NCBI RefSeq assembly: GCF_028623165.1
Contig: NZ_CP117768.1
Span: 3,968,001-4,032,000 of the forward strand
Source: Nostoc sp. UHCC 0926
Lineage (GTDB): Bacteria > Cyanobacteriota > Cyanobacteriia > Cyanobacteriales > Nostocaceae
Length of the DNA stretch: 64,000 nucleotides
Direction of reading: 5' to 3'
Part shown: one piece after another, positions 43,870-52,674 of the stretch
Layout: each line of letters opens with the position of its first letter
Position numbering within the stretch: position 1 is the first letter of the stretch
Position numbers and translations under genes: made by a program
The notes under the pieces: model-generated
The model's input: only the letters and a program-made list of their open reading frames with translations
Database searches by the model: none
What the model was told of the DNA's origin: nothing

Positions 43870-44438
43870 GTGGCTTTTGCAGTTTGGTCAGGAGGATTCA
43901 AGTTAGAACGAGCATTCAACGATAGCATCACGCGTGAAATGCCAGTGAAAATAATGCTGACACCAACTAGTGTCCCAAGAAGCCAGGGCGCATTGAAGGG
44001 CCACTGGAACCAAATCATTGCGCCTAAGACCAGCGTAATAATGCCATTACCTAGTACCCACGTCCAGTTCTCTTGCGGACGTAACCGGAATGCCAGAATT
44101 AACTCAAATGTGCCTTCAGTCAGCAAAAAGGTGCCAAGCAACAGAGTTAGTGTCAGAACACCCGTATAAGGATAAACAAACAGCATTATACCGGCTGCAA
44201 TATAGAGTCCGCTCAATAGAAGTTTCCAAATAAAACCTCCTCTGTGACGGGTTTGAGTCGCATAAACTAGTTTTGTAAATCCCACGGAAATCAAAATCAG
44301 TGCAGTCCAAGTCTCGGCGAATATGGTCGAGAGACTAGGCACTGCGATCGCAATAACTCCGAAAATACTCAGCAGAACACCAGTTATCAGTGACCCATTA
44401 AAATTCTTGTTAATATCTCTAGGAGCATCGGTTGTCAT
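43866..44438 (-). CDS. HdeD family membrane protein (DUF308)
   Basis: The 190-residue protein consists of three pairs of hydrophobic helices (LITGVLLSIFGVIAIAVPSL, IWKLLLSGLYIAAGIMLFVY, VLGNGIITLVLGAMIWFQWP), the repeat topology of HdeD. HdeD is linked to acid resistance in enterobacteria; the cyanobacterial role is not established. It lies alone next to the tandem repeat array. Confidence 0.88.
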   Translation of the reverse strand: MTTDAPRDINKNFNGSLITGVLLSIFGVIAIAVPSLSTIFAETWTALILISVGFTKLVYATQTRHRGGFIWKLLLSGLYIAAGIMLFVYPYTGVLTLTLLLGTFLLTEGTFELILAFRLRPQENWTWVLGNGIITLVLGAMIWFQWPFNAPWLLGTLVGVSIIFTGISRVMLSLNARSNLNPPDQTAKAT

Positions 44439-44698
44439 ACAAATCTTTTCCCTATTCTTAGACTCAACTCTACATTTAGGTTACGGAATTTCTAAGTAAC
44501 AGAGTATGAACCCTAAGATAGACTCATCAGTATTAACTTAATCCTGATCATGACTAAACTTTACGACTATTGAGGCCCCAAACCAGTGATCTGATGATAA
44601 CTAACTATAGCAATCCTAAATCATTCGTGAAAAGTTAGATCCCCGACAACTTTTACGAAGTCGGGGATCTGGATACTGCGAAATAAATCTAAGTATCA

Positions 44699-44780
44699 TA
44701 GGTGCGTTATGGCGTTAGGCTAACGCACCGCAATAGATCATAATAAACGGTGCGTTAGCCAAGGGCATAACACACCCTAC
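44699..44780. repeat. MITE-like palindromic repeat, relative of 21512
   Basis: GGTGCGTTATGGCG at the left and GGGCATAACACACCCTAC at the right are imperfect inverted ends, with an internal GGCTAACGCACC / GGTGCGTTAGCC pair. Confidence 0.7.
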
Positions 44781-44858
44781 GACTATTGCACCATGTCACG
44801 CCACTAGGTTTATTTCAAAAATCAAATATGAGTCCTATATATTTTCTCTAAGTAGCCC

Positions 44859-45410
44859 TCATAAGAGTTCTGCAAGATTGCTTAGGCGTTCATAAACAGC
44901 GATTAGACGATCTCCTTCAAGTTCAACAGAAGTATTTGGATAATTCTGAATCGCTCCAAGCAGTGTAACTTCACCATTTTGTTTAATAGATGCACTTAAA
45001 GCGCTTCGCAGGGCCTGCTGATCTAGTTGTCCTGTGGGAGGGTGAACTACTTCACCAATTTGGTCAACTAAAATTGGCCCAGCCCAGCTAGACAGTAAAT
45101 TATTTAAAAAGGCAGGATCGGCTTTAATTGGGGCTTTCAATGCCTTACGAGCTACTGCGGGGTCTTGTTTGGCCGCCTCCAAATAAGCTCTTAACGTCGG
45201 GGTAGTCTTGCCAGTTTCTGTAAACTGACTTAATTCTTGAACAGATATTTGCCCCTGAAAAGTACCATACTTTAAAACAACTTGCTCGGCAGCATTAGCA
45301 TTAGTACTTAAGAGGAGAACAATAGCACCTACGCCTAAAGCTACAGTCTGAGTGAGTAACTTAGTAAATTTCCTATTGTTTAATCGATTGAAAAGTTGAT
45401 AAATCTGCAT
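44859..45410 (-). CDS. DUF1400 domain-containing secreted protein
   Basis: Starting at the internal ATG (MQIYQLFNRLNNRKF) gives 183 residues with a signal peptide ending near NANAAE. The mature part (AEQVVLKYGTFQGQISVQEL, then KQDPAVARKALKAPIKADPA and LLSSWAGPILVDQIGEVVHP) matches the DUF1400 module, usually found in front of cyanobacterial alpha/beta hydrolases. Here no hydrolase follows, so this is a stand-alone copy. Its role is unknown. Confidence 0.82.
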   Translation of the reverse strand: MQIYQLFNRLNNRKFTKLLTQTVALGVGAIVLLLSTNANAAEQVVLKYGTFQGQISVQELSQFTETGKTTPTLRAYLEAAKQDPAVARKALKAPIKADPAFLNNLLSSWAGPILVDQIGEVVHPPTGQLDQQALRSALSASIKQNGEVTLLGAIQNYPNTSVELEGDRLIAVYERLSNLAELL

Positions 45411-45571
45411 ATTGTCGAATTTTATAATGGTGCGGAGCGTACACAGGCACAAAATGCCCAAGCGTTATATTATTTCACAAAGTTCCTGCTAAGGATAGAT
45501 GCTTAGAGGCATACATCTGTATGCCCCCACAGCTAATTTATTTGTTGCAAAGATTTTTGAAAATGGTGTTA

Positions 45572-45790
45572 TTATAGAAAGTTTTCATCAGGCGAAGCTG
45601 CACGAGGTAGTATTGACTGCTCCTCATCTAAGGTTGGTGCAGGTATGCCCAAATGCTTCCTTGCAGATTCTTCAGCTAGCTTTCGGTCTTGCTGGTTCTC
45701 GAACTGACTCTCATCTAACAAATGAGGGTTTTTTACCGCTTCATCTCGGCTTGGCTGAGAGCCATTTTTCCACCTATACTTCCAGTCCAT
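45572..45790 (-). CDS. Small charged protein of unknown function
   Basis: The 72-residue hydrophilic protein is plausible as a real gene from its composition: MDWKYRWKNGSQPSRDEAVK, then LDESQFENQQDRKLAEESAR and KHLGIPAPTLDEEQSILPRA. No family is recognised and there is no membrane segment. It stands alone. Confidence 0.5.
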   Translation of the reverse strand: MDWKYRWKNGSQPSRDEAVKNPHLLDESQFENQQDRKLAEESARKHLGIPAPTLDEEQSILPRAASPDENFL

Positions 45791-45941
45791 AATTTATAAA
45801 GACAGATATACTGCAATTTGATTTCCTAGTTCTTCATAGTAAGTGCTTAATGGAACATTCCACTCCTGCTATAGGTTGAAGAGGCTGATTCCGAGGGTAC
45901 AAATTTAGCGATCGCAAATATAATAACTCTTGTCAGCATCT

Positions 45942-45973
45942 GCGACGCCGAATAGCCCGTCGTAGACATCGCT
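45942..45973 (-). repeat. Small dispersed repeat, variant form
   Basis: GCGACGCCGAATAGCCCGTC followed by GTAGACATCGCT. An almost identical copy lies at 57777-57808. Confidence 0.75.
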
Positions 45974-46064
45974 GCTGCAATAGGTAACAAAATAGCGATC
46001 GCTGCTGAGTGTCATATAAAATTTCACAGTTGCAGAATTTCAGGTGATTGAGTAGCTGGCAGTT

Positions 46065-46231
46065 GCCCACGAAAAACCTAACCCCCTAACCCCCTTCCCG
46101 ACGCGGGAAGGGGGAAAGTTCAAAGTCTCTGACGCCACATGCTTTATGCAGGTGTTCCCGTCCACCGCAGTGGCTCCTCCTTTTAGGAGAGAGAAATAGA
46201 AGTGAGGTTTTCCAGATACCGTGAAAAGTCA
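46065..46231 (-). repeat. 167-bp dispersed repeat (arm 2 of an inverted pair)
   Basis: The reverse complement matches 18868-19034 over the whole length with only a few differences. It includes the CTAACCCCCTTCCCGACGCG block. Confidence 0.88.
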
Positions 46232-46312
46232 GCCCTATGGGACGCTAGGGGCGAATGGAATCTTGCTATGTGCAGCCGTGATTTTTAATCATCAGGTACA
46301 TTTACTGATTAC

Positions 46313-46396
46313 TTTATCAAAATGCCTAATTGCTTTATCAAAATGCCTATTTAGTTTCTCAAAATACTTAAATGCTTTCTCAAAATGCTTGAATGC
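46313..46396 (+). repeat. Four tandem 21-bp repeats
   Basis: Units of TTTATCAAAATGCCTAATTG + C occur four times in a row with gradual divergence (TTTCTCAAAATGCTTGAATG + C in the last). The period is a multiple of three, so a plus-strand frame stays open across it (SKCLNAFS-like), but no start or family supports a gene. Confidence 0.75.
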
Positions 46397-46846
46397 TTTC
46401 TCAGTAAATAAGTCGGCGAGAATAAATCAAACTACAAGATTTAAGCTAAAACCCCTTTAAAACATCATTTCCAGCCAGAGTCTGGAAATGCTCCTGATTG
46501 GGCTGCTGCCGTGAGTCAGGAAAGCGGTAGCCCCAAAATAGGAGATTTCTCGCCCTAAAGTTACAGAGGCAGTTTGAATTTAGTGCAAAATTTCTAAAAT
46601 TTATGTCTAAAGAAATAAGCACAAAATTTACCTTGTCTAAAATTTATGTATGCACACAACAGTCACTCTCAAACAATATCTCTATAGATATAACTAGAAA
46701 AGCTAATTTTAGTAGAATTCCATCTCTAGGCTCACGCAATTGAAACTAAAAACGTTAATACTAAAAAAGAACTTTACCATCCTTAAACCTGGTTGTAATC
46801 AAAAATTACAGCCCAGAAAAAGTAAATAGACAAAAAAGTACAAACA

Positions 46847-47290
46847 ATGACAACTTCTACAGACCGCGATCAACAAATTCAAAAGCTGCGTGAACTAATC
46901 AAAGATATTGATTATGGGATGTTTACCACAGTCGATGATAATGGAAGTTTGCATAGTTATCCCATGTCAAAGAGTGGCGAGATTAACTCTGATAGCATCC
47001 TCTGGTTTTTTACCTATGCTAATTCCCATAAGGTGACTGAGATTGAACAACATGAGCAGGTCAATATTAGTTTCTCATCACCTGAGCAGCAGCGATACGT
47101 TTCTATTTCAGGTACATCACAACTCGTGAAAGACCGCAACAAGATGCGAGAACTATGGAAGCCAGAACTTCAAACCTGGTTTCCTAAAGGACTGGACGAA
47201 CCCGATATTGCTTTGCTTCAGGTGAATCTTAACCAGGTGAATTATTGGGATAGTGCATCGAGTTTTAAGCCACAAACAATTAGTTTTTGA
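46847..47290 (+). CDS. Pyridoxamine 5'-phosphate oxidase-like flavin-binding protein (general stress 26 type)
   Basis: The 147-residue split-barrel protein resembles general stress protein 26. Typical blocks are LIKDIDYGMFTTVDDNGSLH, YPMSKSGEINSDSILWFFTY and EQVNISFSSPEQQRYVSISG, with LWKPELQTWFPKGLDEPDIA later. Members bind FMN or FAD; substrates are usually unknown. The start ATG follows an AT-rich leader without a clear ribosome-binding site. Confidence 0.88.
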   Translation: MTTSTDRDQQIQKLRELIKDIDYGMFTTVDDNGSLHSYPMSKSGEINSDSILWFFTYANSHKVTEIEQHEQVNISFSSPEQQRYVSISGTSQLVKDRNKMRELWKPELQTWFPKGLDEPDIALLQVNLNQVNYWDSASSFKPQTISF

Positions 47291-47628
47291 TACCATCACG
47301 CCTTTAATTAATTACTAACAAATAATTCGTAATTCGTAATTTCTAATTAAGAGTTAAATGGCTAATTACGAATTATTTGTAGATATGTAATTGTTAGACA
47401 AAATTGGCAAAAATTAAATGTTTTTAATTACAAAAAATTAATGGCAGGTCAATAGCCCGTGGCTTTAAACCGATGCAGGCATTGCGCGATCGTTGTGCCC
47501 AATATGCTGCCGATGGGCGTTTTTAACTCTTCAAAAGTTCTAAGCAGTTTGATGCTGATGAAGGCAGAATTCAACATGGCTTTCCACCCCAAAGCCAAAT
47601 GCAGACATAAGACTGGGAAACAGAATTT
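47291..47628. other. Intergenic region with a short coding remnant
   Basis: A plus-strand stretch at about 47451-47526 reads ARGFKPMQALRDRCAQYAAD and stops. It looks like the tail of a lost gene that I cannot name. A short inverted stretch (ATAATTCGTAATTCGTAATT / TTACGAATTAT) lies around 47320-47370. Confidence 0.4.
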
Positions 47629-47832
47629 ATGCCTTACAAACAGATTGCAGACTTACCAGATTTAATCAAAGAGCACTTACCTAAGCACGTCCAAGAAATT
47701 TTTCGGGCTGCATTTAATAATGCTCAAGAAAAATATGGTGAAGAAGAGCGTGCCTTTCGTGTTGCTTGGAGCGCGGTGAAACGCGATTACGAAAAAGGCA
47801 ATGATGGGCATTGGCACAAAAAGCCAGAATAG
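47629..47832 (+). CDS. chaB: ChaB family protein
   Basis: The 67-residue protein matches ChaB, once annotated as a cation-transport regulator: MPYKQIADLPDLIKEHLPKH, then AAFNNAQEKYGEEERAFRVA and WSAVKRDYEKGNDGHWHKKP. The conserved ending W-x-x-V-K and the basic tail are intact. Its real function is not firmly known. It stands alone. Confidence 0.9.
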   Translation: MPYKQIADLPDLIKEHLPKHVQEIFRAAFNNAQEKYGEEERAFRVAWSAVKRDYEKGNDGHWHKKPE

Positions 47833-47939
47833 CTCGGATTGTATTGAGCAGTTTTATTGATGCTTCACAAAAAAAGCTTTACCAAGGAATAAATTTCAGT
47901 TATGAGCAAACAAAAAATAATTATGGCTGCGCTTGTAGC

Positions 47940-48090
47940 TATAGCGGTTCCCAATTGCATGGAATACAGACCTAACCCCCAGCCCCTTCCCTTGAAGGGA
48001 AGGGGAGTAAGATTCAAAGCCTCTCTCCTAAAAGGAGAGAGGCTTGGAGAGAGGTCAAAACTGTACTGCACCCAAGCGAGAACCGCTATA
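47940..48090. mobile_element. MITE-like element (copy 1), TATAGCGGTT ends
   Basis: TATAGCGGTTC (47940-47950) and GAACCGCTATA (48080-48090) are exact inverted ends. The body includes CTAACCCCCAGCCCCTTCCC and CTCTCTCCTAAAAGGAGAGA blocks. A second copy is at 49855-49996. Confidence 0.75.
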
Positions 48091-48110
48091 TTGGCGCATT
48101 TACCGCCATC

Positions 48111-48171
48111 GTAGGGGCGCAAGGCCTTGCGCCCCTACGACAGATGTGGTTCAAATACTTGAATTCTGCTG
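48111..48171 (+). repeat. Dispersed repeat with GTAGGGGCGCAAGGCC core
   Basis: GTAGGGGCGCAAGGCCTTGC is a near-perfect palindrome, followed by GACAGATGTGGTTCAAATAC and TTGAATTCTGCT. It is shared with 57410-57469 and, inverted, with 37171-37213. Confidence 0.8.
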
Positions 48172-48254
48172 TAAGTAAGTATGCAGGAAAAAACCAAACT
48201 ATGTAAAGATAAGTAAATACGGAGAATGCATCTACCGAGGTAACTAAAAGATGG

Positions 48255-48500
48255 GCGCGTAGTTTTTGGGTATTTCTAACTCGTGAGCAAGACCAAACCC
48301 TTTTAACTTTAAGAACAGCAGATGTACCACAAAAAGTCAAAGACCGAGCAGAAGTAATCAGATTAAACGCACATGGCTGGTATGTGGAAAAAATCGCGGG
48401 TCATTTAAATGGTTACACCTATTACTTCAGAGGTGAACAAAAACGTTTAGAACAAACAAAGTGTCGTGGTCGTAGATTAAGCATTATCGAATTTCTTCAA
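48255..48500 (+). pseudogene. N-terminal fragment of an IS630-type transposase
   Basis: The plus strand reads LTREQDQTLLTLRTADVPQK, VKDRAEVIRLNAHGWYVEKI and then EQTKCRGRRLSIIEF, which is the helix-turn-helix head of cyanobacterial IS630-family transposases. No intact start, DDE domain or inverted ends remain. Confidence 0.7.
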
Positions 48501-49056
48501 CCAATAATCAGTTTTGTTTACGGTTTGGTTATTGGGGGTGTTGACCGCAAATCTTATATCTAAATTAGGACTTACGCAAAAATCGCCAAAAAGTTTAATT
48601 TATCGAACCGCCATCGCGCAGCGTCTCGCAGAGAAGACGCCAAGGACGCCAAGAATCGTTTTTCGTTACATAGTTATAAATTTTCCTAGCTACCTACTTA
48701 AGTCAAAATTTGGGAGTTATAAATGTGCGAATGTGCGATCGCTATTCTGTCATTGCGTTCGCCCTCCGCTGCTTTCTTTACTACGAAAGATTGAGTCGCG
48801 CCGGATGAATGCTCTTTCTTGTATCAATAATTTTGGATTGAATAATTCAATCCAAAATCTAAAATTTAAAATCTAAAATAGCGATTCTGGGAATAGTAGC
48901 GATGCCACCTGTGAAATTGATTATACCTAGAATAACCGCAGCGATATCTGGTGACAAAAAGACAACTTCAGATATGGGAAGGAGGAGATTTACTCTAGGA
49001 AAATAGAAATCACCTTAGCATAGTATTGTGTTAAGGCGATCGCTACTCTCAATTCT

Positions 49057-49830
49057 ATGACTGGTAAACGCTTTTATCACATTGGCTTTGGGCAAGATGA
49101 TTTGGGTTCATTGCCTCCCAGCATTGCTCTATTATCTGGCGATCCGGAGCGATCGCGTTTAATTGCTGAAACTTATTTGCAGGATTTGCGCTTATTATCG
49201 GAGAATCGCGGACTCAATAGCTATGTGGGATACTTACCAAATGGTCGCCCCATCTTATCTGCTACTAGTGGTATGGGTGCGCCTTCATTGAGTATTGTAG
49301 TCAATGAGTTAATACAAGTAGGAATCCGGCAAATTATTCGCATTGGAACTTGCGGATCAATTCAACCTTATATACCAGTCGGTAGCATTATCATTAGCAG
49401 TGCAGCATTGTGTCGCCAAGGTGCAGCAAATGACATTGCGCCTGTGGAGTATCCAGCCGCAGCTGATCCGTTTCTCACAGTCGCCTTAGTTAAAGCCGCG
49501 CGAGAATTAGAGGTTGAACATTACATAGGAATTACGGCATCAGTTGATACTTTTTACGAAGGACAAGAACGCATTGATTCAGCGAATCCAAATTTAATGC
49601 GATCGCTGCATGGCATCACAGAAGAATATCGGCGCTTGAATATCTTAAATTATGAGATGGAATGCGGCACACTATTTAAAATGGCAGGAGTGTATAATTT
49701 TGCAGCAGCAGCTATTTGTGGTGTAGTAGCTGGGCGTACTGTTAGTGAAAATATCATCTTAGAACAAAAGGATATTGCTGTTAAAAATGCGATCACAACT
49801 GCTGTACATGCAGCAGCAACCTTTGAGTAA
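49057..49830 (+). CDS. udp: Uridine phosphorylase-type nucleoside phosphorylase
   Basis: The 257-residue enzyme of the PNP/UDP family cleaves a nucleoside with phosphate to base and ribose-1-phosphate. The signatures are LLSGDPERSRLIAETYLQDL (phosphate loop), LSATSGMGAPSLSIVVNEL, IIRIGTCGSIQPYIPVGSII and the ribose-binding NYEMECGTLFKMAGV. The wording (RIGTCGSIQP, YEMECGTLF) favours uridine over purine nucleosides. It stands alone between repeats, with a MITE just downstream. Confidence 0.87.
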   Translation: MTGKRFYHIGFGQDDLGSLPPSIALLSGDPERSRLIAETYLQDLRLLSENRGLNSYVGYLPNGRPILSATSGMGAPSLSIVVNELIQVGIRQIIRIGTCGSIQPYIPVGSIIISSAALCRQGAANDIAPVEYPAAADPFLTVALVKAARELEVEHYIGITASVDTFYEGQERIDSANPNLMRSLHGITEEYRRLNILNYEMECGTLFKMAGVYNFAAAAICGVVAGRTVSENIILEQKDIAVKNAITTAVHAAATFE

Positions 49831-49854
49831 GCTAATTAATATTTACTTGATAAA

Positions 49855-49996
49855 TATAGCGGTTATCGTTTACATGAAGTAGATTTTTCAACCTTACTCC
49901 TAACCCTTCTCCAAAGCATCGGAGAGAGGAGTGTTTGCGTGCCTCAAATGTGGGGTGAGGTTGTTACTGTATTGCACCGAAGTGAGAACCACTATA
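49855..49996. mobile_element. MITE-like element (copy 2), TATAGCGGTT ends
   Basis: TATAGCGGTT (49855-49864) and AACCACTATA (49987-49996) are inverted ends with one mismatch. The right arm (ATTGCACCGAAGTGAGAACC) aligns with that of the copy at 47940-48090. Confidence 0.72.
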
Positions 49997-50263
49997 AACT
50001 CTCAGTAGTTTTATGGAGTCTTTACCTAATCTTTAATTTCTTAATTAGTAATTATAGCTAATATGTATTGAGCAAAATATAATTTGATCTGACAAAAATA
50101 AATGAAAAAAGTACAATATCTCCACAAATAATTATGAATTATAAATTCTTCATAATTGTCATGATAATATCCATGTTAGCAAAAATAGTAGTAATAATTT
50201 TTAAACCTATTATAAATATTTTAGATATTAATAAATATTTAAATAACTGGAAAATAATATAAT

Positions 50264-50812
50264 ATGAATAATCAGATTAAAGTCATGACTTTAACTGCGA
50301 TCGGACTAATGCCGACGCTAATATTTTTAACATTCTTTTATCGGGCAATAGCTGACGATCCAGGAGTATGTTACATGGTAACCTCCTCTGGTAAAACCGT
50401 TGGATTGGGAAGCCTTTGTGGTAATATAGTCGCACCTTCAGACAACAGAGTTTTTCGAGTCCCAGTCAAACGCCGCTTTGGTGGAACTCCAGTGATTGAT
50501 GTTACCTTCAATGACAAAAAAACCTTTGAAATGATTGTAGATACAGGTGCCAGTGAAACCATTATCACTCTAAGTATGGCGAATACACTTCAACTCCAGG
50601 CTACAGGTACAATGCAAGCTCAAATTGCCGATGGTAGCCAAGTAGAATTTCCAACCAGTAAGGTAAAATCTATTGCAGTAGGTGGAATTACAGCCAATAA
50701 TCTTCAGGTAGCGATCGCACCCAAAGCAAGCATCGGCTTACTGGGCCACGATTTCTTTGGCGACTATGATATTAAAATTCTGGAGAAAGAGGTGGAATTT
50801 CATCACCGCTAA
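50264..50812 (+). CDS. Retropepsin-like aspartic protease family protein
   Basis: The 182-residue protein has an N-terminal membrane anchor or signal (LTAIGLMPTLIFLTFFYRAI) and one aspartyl-protease half: IDVTFNDKKTFEMIVDTGAS with the catalytic DTGA, then LSMANTLQL, QIADGSQVEFPTSKVKSIAV and GLLGHDFFGDYDIKILE. This is the single-domain, TIGR02281-like clan AA form that would act as a homodimer in the periplasm. The substrate is unknown. Confidence 0.87.
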   Translation: MNNQIKVMTLTAIGLMPTLIFLTFFYRAIADDPGVCYMVTSSGKTVGLGSLCGNIVAPSDNRVFRVPVKRRFGGTPVIDVTFNDKKTFEMIVDTGASETIITLSMANTLQLQATGTMQAQIADGSQVEFPTSKVKSIAVGGITANNLQVAIAPKASIGLLGHDFFGDYDIKILEKEVEFHHR

Positions 50813-50915
50813 TGTTCGCAGGTAAAAACGTAGTATCCTAAATTTTAGTATCTAAAAATAAGTCCAAAATCATCAGGATAAATCCCATAGGATTATTACC
50901 TGAGCTAGTGATTGT

Positions 50916-51038
50916 CAGTTTCAGACTCCATCATTTTTAGCTCAAGCACAAGAGGTTTCTGATGGCCAAATTGCGCCGATAGTAGAGGCGCTGCAACTAG
51001 CTGCACCGCAGACAAACATCGCAAATGATGGACTTTAG
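50916..51038 (+). pseudogene. Remnant of a secreted-protein gene
   Basis: The open stretch QFQTPSFLAQAQEVSDGQIA, then PIVEALQLAAPQTNIANDGL runs to a stop. It looks like a signal-peptide cleavage region followed by a helical segment that I associate with a cyanobacterial secreted family. No start and no C-terminal part remain. Confidence 0.45.
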
Positions 51039-51167
51039 AGTGAATCCCCAATGAGTTAGTGACGAGACTCTGAAAGTAGTATTCCTTATGGTGTAATTTA
51101 AAAGAAAGAGATACTGATTTTCTGCTTGATTTTAAGCAATGTGAGTGTAGGATCATAAATCCGCACT

Positions 51168-52061
51168 TTAATAGGATAAGTGATCCAGATCAAGTGGATC
51201 GCTCTCAATATAATCCTTTGTTGTCATGTCTTCGAGAGATATTGCTAACCCATAAGCTTTAAAGCACTCAGATTCAGGGAGTAATTGTAACCACTTATCG
51301 CGAAGTTTAATCCATTCTATTTCTTGAAAGTGACTCTGTTCTTCATGACGAATAAACCAAAACATCAGTTGAACTTCTGGCGCATTCCAAGAAGGTTCTG
51401 CACGCACTCTAATTTCACGTAGGGCACGAAGGGCTTTTCCTTCAATACTTTCTTCTTTACCGTGTTTTTCTTGCATTTGCTTTTGAAGCTTTTTAACAAA
51501 TTTATTGAATTCATCAGGAAAAGCAAATCGAGTTCGCTTCCGAGCTAATGCCTGTCCGAATGCCCTAATCTCTTGATCATTTTGACATCCTGGTATTTGC
51601 TGCCACTCTGCAACAACAGCCTTTTCCACTGTCATCACACGGTCAAGATCAGCAACAAGCTTAAGTTCAGAAACTCCTGATACGTAGGCATAACGAGGTC
51701 GTCTACTTCGTTGAATTGCATCCAAACTTTGTTCATCGACCTCTACAAGAGGAACCACTTCTATAAATGGGCGATCCACACAAGAACGCACAATATCGCA
51801 TGTTTGTGTGACCACAACAAACCCCTTGACTTCGGATTCTGCAAGGTCAGTTTCTTCTTGTGCAAGATTAGCAGAGTCAGATGTCAAAGGACGTTGAGGA
51901 TTAAAGCGATAGAAGAACCAATGCTCTCCAAGTACACAATCACCCTGACACCACTCTTTAAGAGCGGTGTCTACTTCCAGAATCCAAACATCCCCTTCAT
52001 TGGCCACTACTATTTTTTCGACTCCTTGCCGTTCTAGCTGGTCTAGATCGTCCAACTTCAT
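51168..52061 (-). CDS. Third gene of the TIGR04255 operon, protein of unknown function
   Basis: With the preferred ATG (MKLDDLDQLERQGVEKIVVA) it has 297 residues; ATGs at 52085 and 52145 are possible, and all overlap the end of the preceding gene. A conserved-looking centre is EVKGFVVVTQTCDIVRSCVD, where the TQTCDIV motif recurs in several uncharacterised bacterial proteins, followed by RPFIEVVPLVEVDEQSLDAI. The C-terminal part (FVKKLQKQMQEKHGKEE; ALREIRVRAEPSWNAPEVQL) is charged and helical. There is no membrane segment. It may be an effector of a defence or toxin-antitoxin unit (inference). Confidence 0.72.
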   Translation of the reverse strand: MKLDDLDQLERQGVEKIVVANEGDVWILEVDTALKEWCQGDCVLGEHWFFYRFNPQRPLTSDSANLAQEETDLAESEVKGFVVVTQTCDIVRSCVDRPFIEVVPLVEVDEQSLDAIQRSRRPRYAYVSGVSELKLVADLDRVMTVEKAVVAEWQQIPGCQNDQEIRAFGQALARKRTRFAFPDEFNKFVKKLQKQMQEKHGKEESIEGKALRALREIRVRAEPSWNAPEVQLMFWFIRHEEQSHFQEIEWIKLRDKWLQLLPESECFKAYGLAISLEDMTTKDYIESDPLDLDHLSY

Positions 52062-52674
52062 GATGGATAGTATCTTGGAGAGCATCAACCAGATCCGCTG
52101 GATTCGGTGGCATACGTGACAGACGCGCATCTTCAGATAACGCACCTAACTTTGGTTTCTGAGGAGCATTACTAGTACCAAGAATTTGTTTAACCTCTTC
52201 GTATTTACCTACCACCAATAAATCAAGAAGAGGTCTACCATCACTAACAGGTTGTAGCAAGAGACTACGATTGAGGCTTGCACTTCCTCGATCAATGTAC
52301 TGAATAGTACCTAAAAGTCGATTTAAGGTTTCTTCATTAAAGGGTTTTAGCCGCTCTCCACTTGCCCAAGAATGAAGACTTCTACGTGAAACATTGAAAA
52401 GTTTGGCAAGTTGATCCCAGGTTAATCCACTCAATCTTCTCAGTTCATTAACAGCTTTCTGTGTTACTTCTGGAGAACTAGTTGCTGGCAGAGTAACTCC
52501 ACTCGTTGTCATCTCCGAAGCAGCTACTAAATTTCGACCAATAGTTTCTATAGAAGCAGTTGTACTAGAACGAGCTATAAAGCTTCTTGAGGTAATGATT
52601 CGATGAGTATCTAATGATCTGTGATCAATAGTAAATAATAGCTGCTCAGTTGGCCCATTTAATAAGGTATTCAT
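51997..52674 (-). CDS. XRE-type helix-turn-helix regulator in the TIGR04255 operon
   Basis: The 225-residue protein has a cro/XRE helix-turn-helix at about residues 72-112: AVNELRRLSGLTWDQLAKLF, then NVSRRSLHSWASGERLKPFN. After it, GTIQYIDRGSASLNRSLLLQ and SDGRPLLDLLVVGKYEEVKQ resemble the toxin-binding C-terminal part of Xre/ParS antitoxins. The tail is basic and disordered (SRPARTARSRKNSSGQ). It overlaps the upstream gene by 4 bp and the downstream gene by about 65 bp. It probably represses its own operon. Confidence 0.78.
   Translation of the reverse strand: MNTLLNGPTEQLLFTIDHRSLDTHRIITSRSFIARSSTTASIETIGRNLVAASEMTTSGVTLPATSSPEVTQKAVNELRRLSGLTWDQLAKLFNVSRRSLHSWASGERLKPFNEETLNRLLGTIQYIDRGSASLNRSLLLQPVSDGRPLLDLLVVGKYEEVKQILGTSNAPQKPKLGALSEDARLSRMPPNPADLVDALQDTIHHEVGRSRPARTARSRKNSSGQ

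Larger units (their letters stand above)
45791..46846. other. Repeat-rich gene-free region
   Basis: It contains a small dispersed repeat (45942-45973), the 167-bp repeat arm (46065-46231) and a 21-bp tandem array (46313-46396). The remaining 400 bp before the PPOX gene show nothing recognisable. Confidence 0.6.
47833..49056. other. Gene-free region with a MITE, a dispersed repeat and an IS630 fragment
   Basis: Apart from the elements listed separately, a short frame at 47902 (MSKQKIIMAALVA) resembles a leader peptide and runs straight into the MITE at 47940, so a small gene may have been interrupted. From 48560 to 49056 there are repeat blocks (GCGCAGCGTCTCGCAGAGAA) and AT-rich sequence. Confidence 0.5.

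Noticed and set aside
47459..47665. Plus-strand frame of 68 residues before chaB
   Set aside because: It overlaps the chaB start in another frame, and its composition (Cys/Met/Lys-rich, no pattern) is unconvincing.
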